A stretch of 64,000 nt of DNA, taken from Microplitis mediator (lineage: Eukaryota; Arthropoda; Insecta; Hymenoptera; Braconidae). How positions within the stretch are numbered: the first letter of the stretch is position 1; each line of letters begins with the position of its first letter. The notes beneath the pieces were generated by a model. The model ran no database searches and had not been told where the DNA came from. It saw nothing but the letters and a program-made list of their open reading frames with translations. Shown piece after piece: positions 1 through 11,814 of the stretch. Location of the stretch: positions 14,447,041 to 14,511,040 of the forward strand of contig NC_079974.1 of assembly GCF_029852145.1 (NCBI RefSeq), given 5' to 3'. The position numbers and the translations under genes are program-made.

Positions 1-739
1 TTCCTCGTCTCGTTGCCGTCTGAAACTACACAAGTCATAGTGCCGTAGTCACATGACTAATTATCACGTCGACACATGCTCGTAAGGGTGCAGTGGGGAC
101 AGAGTCCCGAGACTAGACCTACGCCCAAAATTATCGGTGAATGACTTCGATCTTGGATCCTAACGCGCGCACGTGCGAAATCAATTTCCAATCAGCGACT
201 ACTTGCTACAATTAATTAATAGTTCATAAGCGATTTACTTGCTATTTCATTTCTTGTAATTAAGAGTATAGTTAAGATTTAATTGAGTAAACCTGTCTTT
301 CACTAAAGTTTATATAAAATATTCCGTACTATTATAAATAATAATATTAATTGTAAGTTAAAATTGTGCCACCCGCCCACTCAACTTCGCCGGAGTCGTT
401 GCCGCCAAAGGGCAGCCGATTCATATTATTATTGTAAATTAATACTATGTGCTCTTGTAAGGAATTTTTATTGTTATAATTGGCAGTAATAAACTTGCCC
501 ATTTATGTTTAATCATTGTGCCTGTATTCTGCCTTATCCTCTAATTTAACAATTTTAAGTTAATTATTTCTATAAACTAAATAAAATAGCCGTAAGGGAA
601 TTTAGTAGGATAGTCATTGATTGTTGGTTTGATCCAGTTTTTCTCTTGCGAGAACCCATCTACGTTGTCCAGGTAAATTATAAATTTCGTAGAGGCCAGC
701 CTAAGTCAGGGTTCAACCCGCGAACTCTGGTGGTTGCTG
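1..739. other. No gene seen
   Basis: AT-rich sequence with a few GC-richer patches, for example around 365-420. No coding stretch with recognisable motifs is visible. It precedes the point where LINE similarity starts, so it may be flanking DNA or the unrecognised 5' part of that LINE. Confidence 0.4.
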
Positions 740-1463
740 GTAGAAATCACAAAGAGAAAAAGCGATTTGTCTCAAATTATATTTGGAGAAATAACCTTTT
801 CCCGAGTCTCTGGAAGCTAACAATAGTGATTCCAGTGCCTAAACCAGGCAAAGATCAGTCTAATCCGCTCTACTATAGACCTATCGCTATGTCACGTAAC
901 CTGGGTAAACTATTGGAAAAAATACTTACTAAAAGGCTTGTCTGGGTCCTAGAAAAAATTAAGTGGTTTTCCCCAGCCCAACAGGGATTCCATAAACACC
1001 ATTCAACCAACCTACATCTAGCACAATTGCGAAATTTTATAAGTGAAGCCTTTCAGAACAAGCTACACGTAATTGCAGTACAACTCGACCTTCAGAAAGT
1101 GTATGAAATGATTTGGAGAAAGAGAATTGTCGAGGTACTAATTAAAATGGGAGTAAATAACCATCTGCTTGCCTTCATTATAAACTTCCTACAAGATAGA
1201 CTACTCCAAGTAAAAGTGGAGGATGTTATATCAAACCCAAGATCTACAACTAATGGCATCTCACAAAGATCTGTTATCAGTGTGACCCTATTTTTGATAG
1301 CCATAAATGACACCATCACATGCCCTTCTCTACGGTGAAAAAATGCCCATCTACTGCTCCGGGAAAAATATTAATAATATTTGTAATTTACTTCAAGAAT
1401 CTCTAAATAGGCTAACATTCTGATGTGATAAAACAGGTTTCAGATTTGCTGAAGATAAAACGG
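740..1463 (+). pseudogene. LINE reverse transcriptase, N-terminal part (broken)
   Basis: Reverse transcriptase fingers and palm of a LINE. Visible are a PVPKPGKD stretch, YRPIAMS, and a motif-A region reading DLQKVYEMIW where the family usually has D-x-x-x-A-F/Y-D. The motif-B region reads GISQRSVISVTLF, with the usual P-Q-G altered. A frameshift near 1335 removes the YADD box, and a TGA near 1421 sits where a Trp is expected before C-D-K-T-G. The upstream reading frame from 646 is probably not part of the protein. The altered catalytic residues and the breaks make it inactive. Confidence 0.8.
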
Positions 1464-1468
1464 AGTAT

Positions 1469-3003
1469 ATGATTTTTTCCAAAAGCCCCAAATACAATAC
1501 CTTTCGTCCATATCTATCGCTCAATGGTTCAATATTAAGACAAGTACATCATCTCAAAATACTGGGAATGATCCACGACAAATCTTTAAGCTCGAACAAA
1601 CATATCGACACTCTCAAAGGACAATGCCACCGAAGACTTGGAATTATAAAGGCTATAGGCTCTAATAAATGGGGTGCTGACACACAGATTCTAATCAATA
1701 CTTATAAAGCCGTTGTAAGATCGAAACTTGATTATGGATCAATAATATATAACATGACATCCAACAGCCAACTAAAAAAACTTGACTCTTTACAAAATTC
1801 AGCACTCAGGATAGCCTTAGGGGCATTTAGAATCAGTCCGAGGTCGAGCATTTTAACAAAAGCACATAAAATACCTCTCAATCTCAGAAGAATTGAACTT
1901 ACACTGAACTTCATTCCAAAAATCAAGCTAATTGCCCCCAAGCTACTGAATTTCATACCTAACGAACTGGACATAACCCAACCCACATGGCTAACCCCAG
2001 TGTTTAAATTTATAAGACATTATATCAGAAATTCCGAATTTAGTGATATTGTAGTAATCAAGCCTCATCTCAACCTCAATCCTCCATGGAATCCAGTCTA
2101 TAATAACTTTGATATGACCATCTTTGAACAAACTGACAACAAAGATAACACTCCAAATATAATCTACAAAAATCTTTATGCTGAAATGATATGTAAATAT
2201 CCATCGCACACTAAAATATTTACTGACGGCTCCGCTTACAATAATGCACGAGAGTGTGCAGTTGTCATCAACGAAGAAATGCATCGCTACAAGCTACCTA
2301 ATTTCTTCTCAATATTCACTTGTGAAGCAGTTGCAATCTCCAAAAGCTTATCCTTAATTGAGAATCTTCCTGCAGTAAATTTTATAATCTGTACTGATTC
2401 AAAGTCTACGATTGATGCCTTAAATTCCTCGAAAAATTCAAGCGAAGTTATCACTGAGTGTCAATACAAGCTGTTAAAATTATCAAAAACTAAAAATATC
2501 ACAATGCATGGATCCCGTCCCACCAAGGAATCAGTGGTAATGAAATAGCTGACTCTAATGCTAAACAAGCAACTCTTGATTAGGTAGATCTTACAGCACT
2601 CCCTACTCCAATAAATGATCTCAAAAAAGTGACCAAAAAACACTTCAGTGCTAAATGGAATAGTATATGGATAACTCAAGCGTCCAAACTCCACAGAATT
2701 CGCAACAACATATGGGAAATATCTCCACAAATTAAGAACAGGTCAGACCAATGTACCCTCACGATACTCAGAATTGGGCATACTTAGTTTTCGCACGGTC
2801 ATCTGATAAGTAAAGCTGATCCACTACTATGTCCTGAGTGTAATAATATAGCAACAATTGATCATATAATCTCGGGGTGCCTAAAATTAAAAGTTAAAAA
2901 GGAAAAAGCAAAATGGCCAAGTAACTCCTGGGATACCCTAAAAGATAAGAAATATATCAATGTTTTAAAAAATTTATTAAACGATTTAAAATTGATCGTG
3001 TAA
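1469..3003 (+). pseudogene. LINE RT C-terminus, RNase H and zinc knuckle (broken)
   Basis: Continues the previous fragment: RT thumb and connection region, then RNase H with IFTDGSAYNN near 2217 and ICTDSKSTIDALN near 2390. A frameshift near 2509 precedes the last RNase H block, which in another frame reads W-I-P-S-H-Q-G and then G-N-E-I-A-D. Around 2828-2880 a C-x2-C-x7-H-x4-C knuckle is visible, followed by a stop near 3003. RNase H plus a terminal CCHC knuckle is typical of I/jockey-superfamily ORF2. The poly(A) lies about 220 bp downstream. Confidence 0.8.
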
Positions 3004-3240
3004 AAATTAAAAAAGATTTGTATATATGTAAAAGTATATTGTGAAAAAAGAAAAAAAAAAGAATAATCTGTGTGTATGTACAGAATGTGGTAAAGTCTAG
3101 TTAGTGTATGTGTGATAGATATTATAAGTTAAATAATTTAAATATGTAAAACCAAATTGTCTTGTTCTCAGTAGTCGCTAAGGACCCTAGAGGTTGATGC
3201 GACTCTAAATAAATGAATTAAAAAAAAAAAAAAAAAAAAA

Positions 3241-3556
3241 TTTTTTACCTAAAAATCAATTCCATATCTAGTATATGTATAATATTTTAGTCTAGGTTAC
3301 TCAAATAATATTTTTTCTGACAATTACTGTCTGAAAATTGCACAGAATCACCTACTAAAAAATATTAAGTTAGACAATTTGCTAATTAGAACGTCGATAT
3401 ATTAACCCACTCTTTCGACCAATCAGAAAAGATTTTATTTTAAAACAACGTTTTATGAGACTGAAATTAGCTAGTTAACGGCGTATTCTTCGGCATAAAT
3501 TACAAAAATTATTCAAATATGTGCTTCTTGATAATAAATATTTATTTTATTGACAG
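3241..3556. other. Probable intron of the Methuselah-like gene
   Basis: AT-rich sequence with no coding motif between the LINE poly(A) and the acceptor ...TTGACAG at 3551-3556. It reads as intron DNA into which the LINE has landed. Confidence 0.5.
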
Positions 3557-4428
3557 AGGATGCAGTGGAACTGGTTACATTTCTAATCGAAGAAAATCAC
3601 GTAGAAAACGTTTTTTATTTTATTCTTGTTGTGCATGGGGACTTCCGCTTATTATTTTATTAATTACAATCACCATAGACCAGACAAAAATTATAGCTAA
3701 ACATTTGCGTCCTAATATAGGGATTGAAGCATGTTGGTTCGATCGTATGTAATTTTACGTGATAACTAATTGTTTATTTGAATTGCATAATGATTGTTAA
3801 AATTATTTTATCCTTTTGAATTAATATATTACAGAGAATCGAAACAGCTATGGTGAAATCATCTACTTTTTTGGACCAGTTTCTTTTCTATTGATAATCA
3901 ATATTATATTTTTTATACTAACTATAAGAAATTGTAATCATGTTAAGGCGAATATTTCAAAATTTATGACAACAGATATAAAAAACCGACGATTTCAAGC
4001 TGATAAAACAAAGTAAGAATTTTCGTTTACTTTCAATTCGTTTAGAAAACAATAATGAAATACTAATTAATAATTAACATTTCAGGTTAATACTGAACAT
4101 AAGGCTTTTTATTTTAATGGGCATATCTTGGATTTTTGAAACGATTTCATATGCTATTAATCATTGTACACCCAACTTGAGCTGGCGTGTTGAACTCTTT
4201 TATGTATTTGATGTTTTTAATTGTCTTCGAGGTGTTATCATTTTCGTACTTTTTGTATTCAAAAGAAAAGTTTACTATGCACTAATGCATCTCCTCGGTC
4301 GCCGTAGAACTGACGTACCAACTAGTAGAAGAGCTACAAATCTTCAACATCCACATAAGATGACAACATGTACTAGTTGTAGTACACTAATGTCATCAAC
4401 GATTGATCCATTTAATTCTCAAATTTAA
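3557..4428 (+). CDS. Methuselah-like GPCR, last three exons (partial gene)
   Basis: Three exons join in frame: 3557-3744, 3835-4012 and 4086-4428, each bounded by GT/AG sites (donors gtatgt and gtaaga; acceptors tacag and ttcag). The product is a secretin-family (7tm_2) receptor fragment at the plasma membrane. It shows KRFLFYSCCAWGLPLI (TM4 region), an extracellular stretch ending CWF, YFFGPVSFLLIINIIFFI (TM5), then LFILMGISWIFETIS (TM6) and GVIIFVLFVFKR (TM7), with a cytosolic tail. These blocks are characteristic of Methuselah receptors. The ectodomain and TM1-3 exons are not in the window. No disabling change is seen in these exons, so this is probably a real host gene or a recent partial copy. 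Confidence 0.75.
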
Positions 4429-4511
4429 TGTGTATACAATAATTTTTTATTGCATTAATATAAAATTAAATTTATTATGATTACAGATTAATATTTATTG
4501 CATATTAATAG

Positions 4512-4570
4512 TAGGGTAGGGAAGGGCTAGTTGATCATAGGGGCAAGTTGTGCAATCGAAATTGCTCGAA
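4512..4570 (+). repeat. Left terminal inverted repeat of a split DNA element
   Basis: Begins TAGGGTAGGGAAGGGCTAG and contains several GGGCTAGTTG / GGGGCAAGTTG subterminal motifs. The inverted counterpart ends near 17692. Together they bracket DIRS element A, which probably inserted into this older element. Confidence 0.6.
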
Positions 4571-5604
4571 AACAACCCTGATTAAGAACAATGATTTATT
4601 TCATGCTAAGTGTATATCCCTTATTAAAAGAAACGATTTGAAACAATTAGAAAAATTAAAATTTTAATACTTTTTAATGCTTTTGAATACGTTGAATATT
4701 TTTGAATCGCCCTTCTTATGGGAGTTTAAATCGTTTCAAATAATTTTTCTTAATCAGCCCTGCTTAAAAAATCCGATAAATTCTTATAGCTGTATGTATC
4801 AGGCCCTATACTTAACTATATCACTTCTCATAGAACTCATTCATTCTTATAAAATCTCTAAGGGAATTTATGAGAATCTATTGGATTTTATGAGATTTTC
4901 TAAACAGGGAGGGTAAGCAATTTACAAGAGAAGTTTAAATGGTGAAAGGAAAGGGTTACGGGAGGAGAACGCACTACGTGATTATCACTCATCATCCGGT
5001 GCTCAGGCTCATTGACAGAACGCTTTGTTTTTTTTTTGCGTCGAAAAAAAAACAGGTCTTCAGAATTTTTCTCCTATACTCGTATGAAAATACTTTTTCG
5101 TGAGCACATAAGTATTCAAAGATAACTTAATCATTGCTCTTTCGATTATATATGGTTATTTATTTTTAACTCTTATCGTTTTTTATAACTTAACTTATAC
5201 TTTGTTGCCTATTTTAGCCTAGTTGAGCAAGGTGAGCTCAATGCATTAAATGCGTGCTGAGCGTCGGTCTAACCTATATGTTCGTATAGATGCCATTGTT
5301 ATAGTGACAAAAATGATTTAATAATTTGGGATTGTTAATCATCTTGCAATATTTTTGGTCTCATAATTAGTACTATAATTTGATATTAATTTACTTGATA
5401 ATTATTCTTCAATATATAATTATAAATACAAAAAGTGTAATAATAATTCAAAGATTGGGAGGTTTTAATTTTGCTTGATTTGATTTTAAATATCAGAGTT
5501 ATAATAATATTATAAGTATGCAATTATGATACTAAACAAATATTTGCTTGTTCATCACAATATTTTATGTTGTATTCATATCATTCTATGCAGTCATTCC
5601 GTTT
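4571..5604. other. No gene seen; local inverted repeat
   Basis: AT-rich. Arms at about 4577-4645 and 4725-4768 are inverted copies (CCCTGATTAAGAA with TTCTTAATCAG; GATTTGAAACAATTAGAAAA with its complement). Probably the interior of the split TIR element. No coding motif was recognised. Confidence 0.45.
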
Positions 5605-5770
5605 ATTACATTCCTTCGAGCCGATACACGGCATCCCTATGAGAGAAGCTGTTGTGTACTTGCCTTAAGTCGTCCTACATTTACGCCATCTTCCGGAATT
5701 TGTTGTAGCCCCTTACCCCTCTATGCCCCGTGATCACCCTCAAGCGTGGACTGCCCGCGTTTTCCCACAT
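5605..5770 (+). repeat. DIRS A left inverted terminal repeat
   Basis: Starts ATTACATTCCTTCGAGCC. Its reverse complement is found, diverged, at about 17235-17395, and its first 40 bp are complementary to 10148-10188 in the ICR. Confidence 0.8.
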
Positions 5771-5889
5771 AGCGTTGAGTACGTTTGGCCATTGTGGTCG
5801 TCCATTTTATTCTTTTGTATAAATTCACAGATTAATATTTATTTTGAGTTCGAATGTTAGAAAAAATTAGCAAACACAAGTGCTAAATA

Positions 5890-6639
5890 GTGCGTTACTC
5901 TCTAAGGAAACTAGAAAAGCTTAAATTCAAGCAAATTTTAATGGGCAGCCTCCCAGAATCGGTGGAGGATCACGTTGAGAGGGACGGAGGGGGTAACGCG
6001 GATGCAGAAGCTTCACGGAGTCCTTTCCCTCCTCGCAAGCGTCGTTGCTACAGAGGAACGAACGACGAGTTAAGACTGCTACGAGAACAGGTACAATCTC
6101 TTACAGATCTGGTATCGCAGAGCCAGAATGCATCGAAGGAAACAGCTGACGTCAACCAAGAGCTAAACTCACAGGAGCAGGCGAGCACCTTGGATTTATG
6201 ACAATATAAGACCGAGGTTGATTTGAAGAAACAGGTACATCAAGTTGAGCCGGAGAACCTGAAAACTTTAGAGCAGCTCCAGAGGTTTGGTCTTCCAGAC
6301 TGGAAAGACATCAGGTACTCTCAAGGAATTCTTAGCTTCTCCAGGTTTTTCTGAGCTAAAGGTAAACGAGGAACTTTGCTACCTGGATAAGCGCAGGGAC
6401 CAGATCCATTCCACGGAGCGGGCTCTAGCGGGCCTATCAAGGGTAGTCTTAATGCAGAATGGCATTTTGCAGGAAACTTTTCAAGGTATCGTTAATTGGG
6501 CTCACTCGATCGAGGGAGGAGTGAGTCCGCAATTATTATTAAGCATGTTTAATTTAAATTTTGCTTCGGAGTCCGAGATTTTCAAGAACTCCCAAAAGAT
6601 GTTTCAGGTTATCTGTGGGAAGACACCCGTGCATTGACA
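5890..6639 (+). pseudogene. DIRS A gag-like ORF (broken)
   Basis: Two open stretches, 5890-6201 and about 6280-6637, separated by a TGA and a frame change. The first has a basic PPRKRRCYRG segment, then a Leu-rich probable coiled coil (LRLLREQVQSLTDLVSQ). The second reads FASESEIFKNSQKMFQVICG, resembling the conserved C-terminal block of DIRS gag-like proteins. It would be the structural protein of the element. Its position, first after the left ITR and before RT, supports the call. The family match is from memory and not from a search. Confidence 0.6.
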
Positions 6640-6804
6640 TGAGAAGAGAAAGAATACTGACAGAAGCCCCGAACAAGCAAGTTCAGAGAGCTCTGCGTAG
6701 GATTCCTCCTAGCTCTGAGCATCTCTTTGACAAATAAAATCTCTCTTCGTTAATTATATCTCAAGGCGGTGCTCAATATTGGCTGAAGGAGCCGGCCCAC
6801 AGCA

Positions 6805-8685
6805 GTGGAAAACACAGTAGTTCGAGTTCGAGCAAGAACACCAGGCGCAAGAGCTTCCAACAGTCAAAGCCCTTTCAAACTTCAGGGGGTAAGTCGGACC
6901 AGCAGAGAATACCATACAAGCCCAAATTTCCCAGAAAAGACTCAGCAAAGCCTAAACAGGCAGGGTCATTTCGAAAGAAATGACTATATGACGGTACAGA
7001 AATTTACAGGAAGGCAGCTGACCAACTTCGTAGCAGAATGGAGAAGACGAGGGGCTCCGCAGGTAATCATAGACATAATCTCAGACTCCCATATCCCACT
7101 TGTAGGAAAACCACCACTGTCAAGCTGCTGGCGGACGTCACAATACAAGACTCGATTCTCAACTCAGATGGCAGAACAGATAAGCATCTTACTAAGTCAG
7201 GGTGTTTTAGAGAAGGTTGCAGAGCCAGGCCCAAGTTTCATATCAAGGATGTTCTTGGTAAAAAAGAGCAACGGGAGCAGGCGTCCGATCCTCGATCTAA
7301 AAAACTTGAACAGGTATGTGGAAGCAAGAGAGTTTCATCTAATTTCGCATTCAAAGATTCCAGATTTTATACAACCGGGAGATTGGTTGATCCGAGTGGA
7401 CATATCACAAGTATACTGCCACGTCCGAGTGGCAAGATCTCACAGGTGTTTCTTGCGACTGCTCTTTAGAGGAGAACTAATGCAGATGACGAGCTTGCTC
7501 TTTGGCCTCTCTGCTGCTCCTCATGCCTTTGCAACAGTGACGAACTGAATATCCGAAATCCTTTGTTCACGGGGCATAAGAGTCCTAGTCTACCTGGACG
7601 ATTTTTTAGTAGCATGTCAGGACAAGACGGTATTGACTTCCCAGGTGGCTACAATAGTGGATCTGCTAGAATCCTTAGGCTGGCTGATAAATCGGAAAAA
7701 AAGTATCCTGAAACCGTGCCAAGACCTGGAGTTTCTCGGAATAAGATGGAACATAGAGAAGGAGGAGATGAGTCTGCCAAACAAGAAAGTCGCAAATATT
7801 ACCCAGCTGGCGACGAAAATGAGCAACGTTCAAAGTTGTACCTTAAAGGAGGTCCAGTGCCTTCTAGGACACTTGAACTTCGCAAGCTTCGTTGTTCCGA
7901 GAGGACAGCTTCATTGCTGCCATCTCCAACGGTTCTCGATCCGATTCAATCAGAACCGACCTCGAGAGAGACTACGAATAGATCTCCAGGTTCAGGGTGA
8001 ACTAGAGTAGTGGGGGAAAACCGTGTCTCTAACCTCTCCTCTTCACAAGAAAGAGGTGACACACTTTCTGACGACGGACGCGGCCGACAAGGGCTGGAGC
8101 GCCCAGTTGAACGGGCGGCTCATGTCGGGAAGCTGGTCAAGAACGCAGGTGAGGTGGCACTCCAACAAAAAGGAGAAGCCAGCGGTATACCAGTCGCTGG
8201 CGCAGCAGGGGCAGTCCCTGAGGGGAGCACACATTCTGTTGCAGTCAGACAACCGCACGGTGGTAGCCTATATCCGGAAGGAAGGGGGCACCAAATCATT
8301 GGAGCTATACAACCTCACGCACAAGCTCCTCACTCTGATCGATGAGCTTCAGGTATCTCTATCGGCCTATTATCTCCCGGGAAGGTACAGCGGCACCGCA
8401 GACCAGCTGTCAAGGAAAAAGGCGCTTCCAGAGTGGCACTTACTGCCAGAGGCTACCGAAGAGGTCTTCAAACGATGGGGCACGCCAGAAATAGATCTGT
8501 TCGGATCAGCCGAATCTGCAGTGATCAGAACCTACGTATCGCTAGACTGCAGAGATCGGTCAACCCCATTTACCGATTGCCTTCAGTCGAACATGGGAAT
8601 TCAGGCGCGCTTGGCTTTTTCCACCTCCCAGCCTGATCCCAAGAGTACTAGCTCACAAACAAGAGCCAGGGTCAGTTTCTACTAG
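6805..8685 (+). pseudogene. DIRS A reverse transcriptase-RNase H (two in-frame stops)
   Basis: One reading frame broken by TGA at 7546-7548 and TAG near 8008-8010. RT motifs: FLVKKSNGSRRPILDLKNLN, then motif A in DWLIRVDISQVYCHV, LLFGLSAAPHAFA (motif B) and VLVYLDDFLVA (catalytic YLDD near 7590). RNase H follows: FLTTDAADKGWSA, ILLQSDNRTVVAYI and GTADQLSR, then the DIRS/Ngaro post-RNase H signature PEIDLFGS. The enzyme would copy element RNA into circular DNA. Out-of-frame ORFs across the same region are shadows. Confidence 0.85.
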
Positions 8686-8848
8686 TGGTTCCCAAATGGG
8701 AAAAGACATTCTGGCTTCCGGATCTAGCCAACAGGAGTATAGAGCCCCCTCTAACGATCAAGAATCTAGAGAAGGTGCTGATAGACCTAACAACGGGCAA
8801 GCCGCCTCCACAGATAGAGCAACTTACACTGCAGGTGTGGAAGATTAG

Positions 8849-9793
8849 GTGTGGGGATCAGCGACCACAAACTGGGAACCCCCGGAAAGAGATCTGATCA
8901 AGTCGAGTTGGAGAGTCTCCACGCTAGGGTCATACAAGGCCCCTATCATCAGAAGGATTGCTTGGTGTCGGGAGAACAAGATAGATCCGGGTTCTCCAAG
9001 AGGTGCAGACCTGGATAGATTTCTGGTAGGTCTCCACATAAGAGACGGTTTGGCATACAGCACCATCTTAGTACACAAATCGGCGGTTGCAACGTTTTGC
9101 TCGGAAAAAGAGGCTAGTGATCTCGTAAAATTTTTTGGTTCGTCAAGCCTTGAGGGCCATCTCCATCGCCAGGCCTAAGGAAATAAAGTCACCAATTTGG
9201 GACACCAGGTCCCTGTTCAGGTGGTTAACCGCAGAGTTACGAAAACTTACCTTGTTTGAGGTCGCACGAAGAGCAGCGATTATACTACTGCTAGCGTCGG
9301 GTCGTCGCATTCGTGATCTAACGTTATTGAAGATTTCAGAAGAACACGTGACCAATCTAGGGGAAGAGATCATTTTAAAAACGGACAGAGCGAGTTTCAG
9401 ACAATCTGGATGGAGATTAGCTAAGAATAGTAATATTCGAATATGCCCAGTAGCGTGGACCAGAGCCTGGATAAAGCGGTCAGAGAGAAGGCGAGAAGGT
9501 AGTAACCTGGATAACCTCTTCATATCTCTATCGTCCCGTCAGGGCGGCTTCGCAGCCAATGATAGCAGGCTGGATACGCAGTCCTGAGAGATGCGAATAT
9601 TGAGGCTTCTCCGGGTAGTATCCGGTCAGCACTAGCATCTAGAGGATGGCTCGATAACATGCAGGTGCAGCAAATACTGGACACAGGTAACTGGAAATCC
9701 GAGGAGACATTTGCAAGGCATTATTACCGACAGGTTACTACGGAAAACGGAGCACCAGCGGTTTCACTGTCAGATAATTTCAGGCCTATCTAA
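8849..9793 (+). pseudogene. DIRS A tyrosine recombinase (frameshifted)
   Basis: Three pieces in different frames: 8849-9178, 9135-9587 and about 9590-9793. The first is the N-terminal SAM-like core-binding region. The second holds LLLASGRRIRDLTLL, with the first catalytic Arg. The last contains SPGSIRSALASRGW, standing at the H-x-x-R box but without a visible His, and ARHYYRQV with the nucleophilic Tyr. It would integrate the circular cDNA. At least two frameshifts make it inactive. Confidence 0.75.
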
Positions 9794-10147
9794 GCAAGTA
9801 AAGAGCTCAAGTCAGAACTGATCTCATTTTATGTCGTAATTGGTCTCAATTCTTTAATTTATAACTTATTGCACATCATTATTACTTTTTAATATTTTTA
9901 TTAAATTATCTATAATTTATTATCTATTATTATGTTTATCTTAATACTATTACTGCATACTTTTGATAGGAAAGGAGAAAGGTGAGAATGTAGTACAAAC
10001 CTTAAATAAACTATCACATAACAGAATTTTCCTGAATAGTTCTATACAACCTGAAAACATGTTAATTAACTAGAGATAATAATATTAACCAAGTCAATTT
10101 CAGCGTCACATAGCATTGAGGTGATCACCAGCAGAAAACAAACAGGT
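9794..10147 (+). other. DIRS A 3' region without gene
   Basis: AT-rich tail between the recombinase stop and the ICR. Nothing coding seen. Confidence 0.5.
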
Positions 10148-10218
10148 CTCTCATAGGGATGCCGTGTATCGGCTCGAAGGAATGTAATATGGGTGTTTTG
10201 AACTACAACAAAACACTA
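10148..10218 (+). repeat. DIRS A internal complementary region (ICR)
   Basis: The first ~41 bases (CTCTCATAGGGATGCCGTG... to AATGTAAT) are the complement of the element's left end at 5605-5645. The next ~30 (ATGGGTGTTTTGAACTAC...) complement the right end at 17407-17434. Together they mirror the circle junction. Confidence 0.8.
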
Positions 10219-10230
10219 ATTATATATCAT

Positions 10231-10345
10231 GTTTCGTTCTCGAGATCACATTGTAGTACTGTCTCGTACGCCAATTGTCACCACAAAGTTCAGCTGTAAA
10301 CAAATTGAAATTAGCTTCGCTATCACCTAAACATATATCCAGCTC
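10231..10345 (+). repeat. DIRS B left inverted terminal repeat
   Basis: GTTTCGTTCTCGAGATCACA onward. The reverse complement lies at 16999-17120 with few differences. Confidence 0.85.
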
Positions 10346-10430
10346 CATTCTGTTTTTTGTGCGCCTCAAGTCAACATCGTATTTTATTCTGTTCTCTTAA
10401 TTGACTTTATTTAATTTAAAAAAAAAAAAT

Positions 10431-11814
10431 ATGAGTAAGCGTAAAGCCTCAAATGATACTCCTTTGGAGCTTGATTTGCTGAAAAAGAAATTAAAAAAAT
10501 ATATGGATCTGATTGACCAGATGTCATCAGATCAGTAAGACAGTGACATGTCTGTCAATACTGACAATGAAGGTATGATTTACATAAATAAACCTGGTTT
10601 ATTATCATTTACAATTCATAAATAATTTATTATGATTAATTTATTACTTTTTCATAATAAATTCGGGCGATTATTTTCATAATAATTTGTACCATTTGGG
10701 TTAACCCAAAACAAATGAATTAATAAAAATAAAAATAAACAAACAGTTCGAATTGTGATTTTTTTTTTGCAATTCGGGCAATTTTGTACTTTTAAGTTTT
10801 AAATTGTACCATTTGACTGGGTTATATTAAAAATAGTTATCTTTCTATTTTTTGTGTCAGAGAAATTAATTCTTTGATAACATGTATGACCCAGATCTTT
10901 CTGTTCCTTTAGGTTCAGATCAAGACGACTTTTTCGAGTCTGATGCTGAGCAAAAAACCGTTCCCACCAACGATTCTGGCCCGAAGACATCTCATGATGT
11001 TAATGATCCTCAAGAGACGGCTGTCAATGTCTCTGCGAGCTCTGACTTACCTGACAAAGCTCGAGATCTGTTGGGAGTTGAGAAACGTCGGCAAAAGGAC
11101 CAAACTTTTGATTTCCACCCTGATCTTGTTGCTTGCTGGCAAGAAACAATTTCAAAAGGAATGGAAATGTCTAAGAAAAAGGAAATCCTGGAAAAATACC
11201 CTGAAAAGGTTAATATTAACCTAAAAGCTCCGACTTTGAATCCTGAGCTGGTGCCATTACTTCATAAATCTGCAATAGGCAGAGATAAACATCTTGTCTC
11301 TAACCAAAATCTCTGTGGTCTCTTCTTGACTAGTCTTGGTGAAGCTCTGTGTGCTATGTTTTCTGATCGCGAAGAACCCCTGGATAAAGATGAAATTTTA
11401 GAATTGCTGTGCGATTCTAGCAACATTATGTGCCATTTAATGTTCCAATTGGAACAAGCTCGTAAAGCTCTCATCTACCAATTTGTGGACACTAAACGCA
11501 AGACTGTTTTGGAGGAATCTGTCACGGATGAGTTTCTATTCGGCAAGGACCTTTCCAAACGCATTAAAAATTTCTCTACTGTTGAAAAGGCGGGTTTGAC
11601 CTTAATATCCCAACCTGAAAAGAAAACTTCAGGATCATCAAAGCGTTTTTTCAACTGGAAGAGCGCGTCTGTGTCGTGAGGTGGTCAGTCACAGCCGGGC
11701 TTCAACCAGAGACCATTCCATAAATTTGCCCAGTTCAATCGAAGGACACCACCGCAAACCCGATCTTTGACCAAACCCAAGGGTCATCAGAATCAGGCGA
11801 ACAACCCCAAATAA
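10431..11814 (+). pseudogene. DIRS B gag-like gene (one probable intron, stops)
   Basis: An ATG at 10431 opens MSKRKASNDTPLELDLLKKK, with a TAA at the position of a likely CAA codon about 35 residues in. A donor (gaag|gtatga) near 10573 and the acceptor acccag|atc near 10895 would splice this in frame to DLSVPLGSDQDDFFESD, giving an intron of about 320 bp. The main block 10882-11679 is acidic and then helical, ending in TGA where CGA is likely. The frame continues through a Gln/Pro/basic tail to 11814. It would be the nucleocapsid-like protein. The intron is an inference. Confidence 0.6.

Larger units (their letters stand above)
740..3240 (+). mobile_element. 5'-truncated non-LTR retrotransposon (jockey/I group) with poly(A) tail
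   Basis: The element reads in order: RT, RNase H, a C-terminal zinc knuckle, a 3' UTR and a pure A tail at about 3222-3240. The endonuclease domain is missing, so it is 5'-truncated, as is common for LINEs. Several frameshifts and stops show it is dead. It sits just upstream of the Methuselah-like exons, probably in an intron or 5' flank of that gene. No target duplication was identified because the 5' boundary is unclear. Confidence 0.85.

Noticed and set aside
7038..8345. Alternative-frame ORFs over the DIRS A RT (7038-7469, 7563-8000, 8010-8345)
   Set aside because: They have no domain motifs and overlap the motif-bearing RT-RNase H frame.
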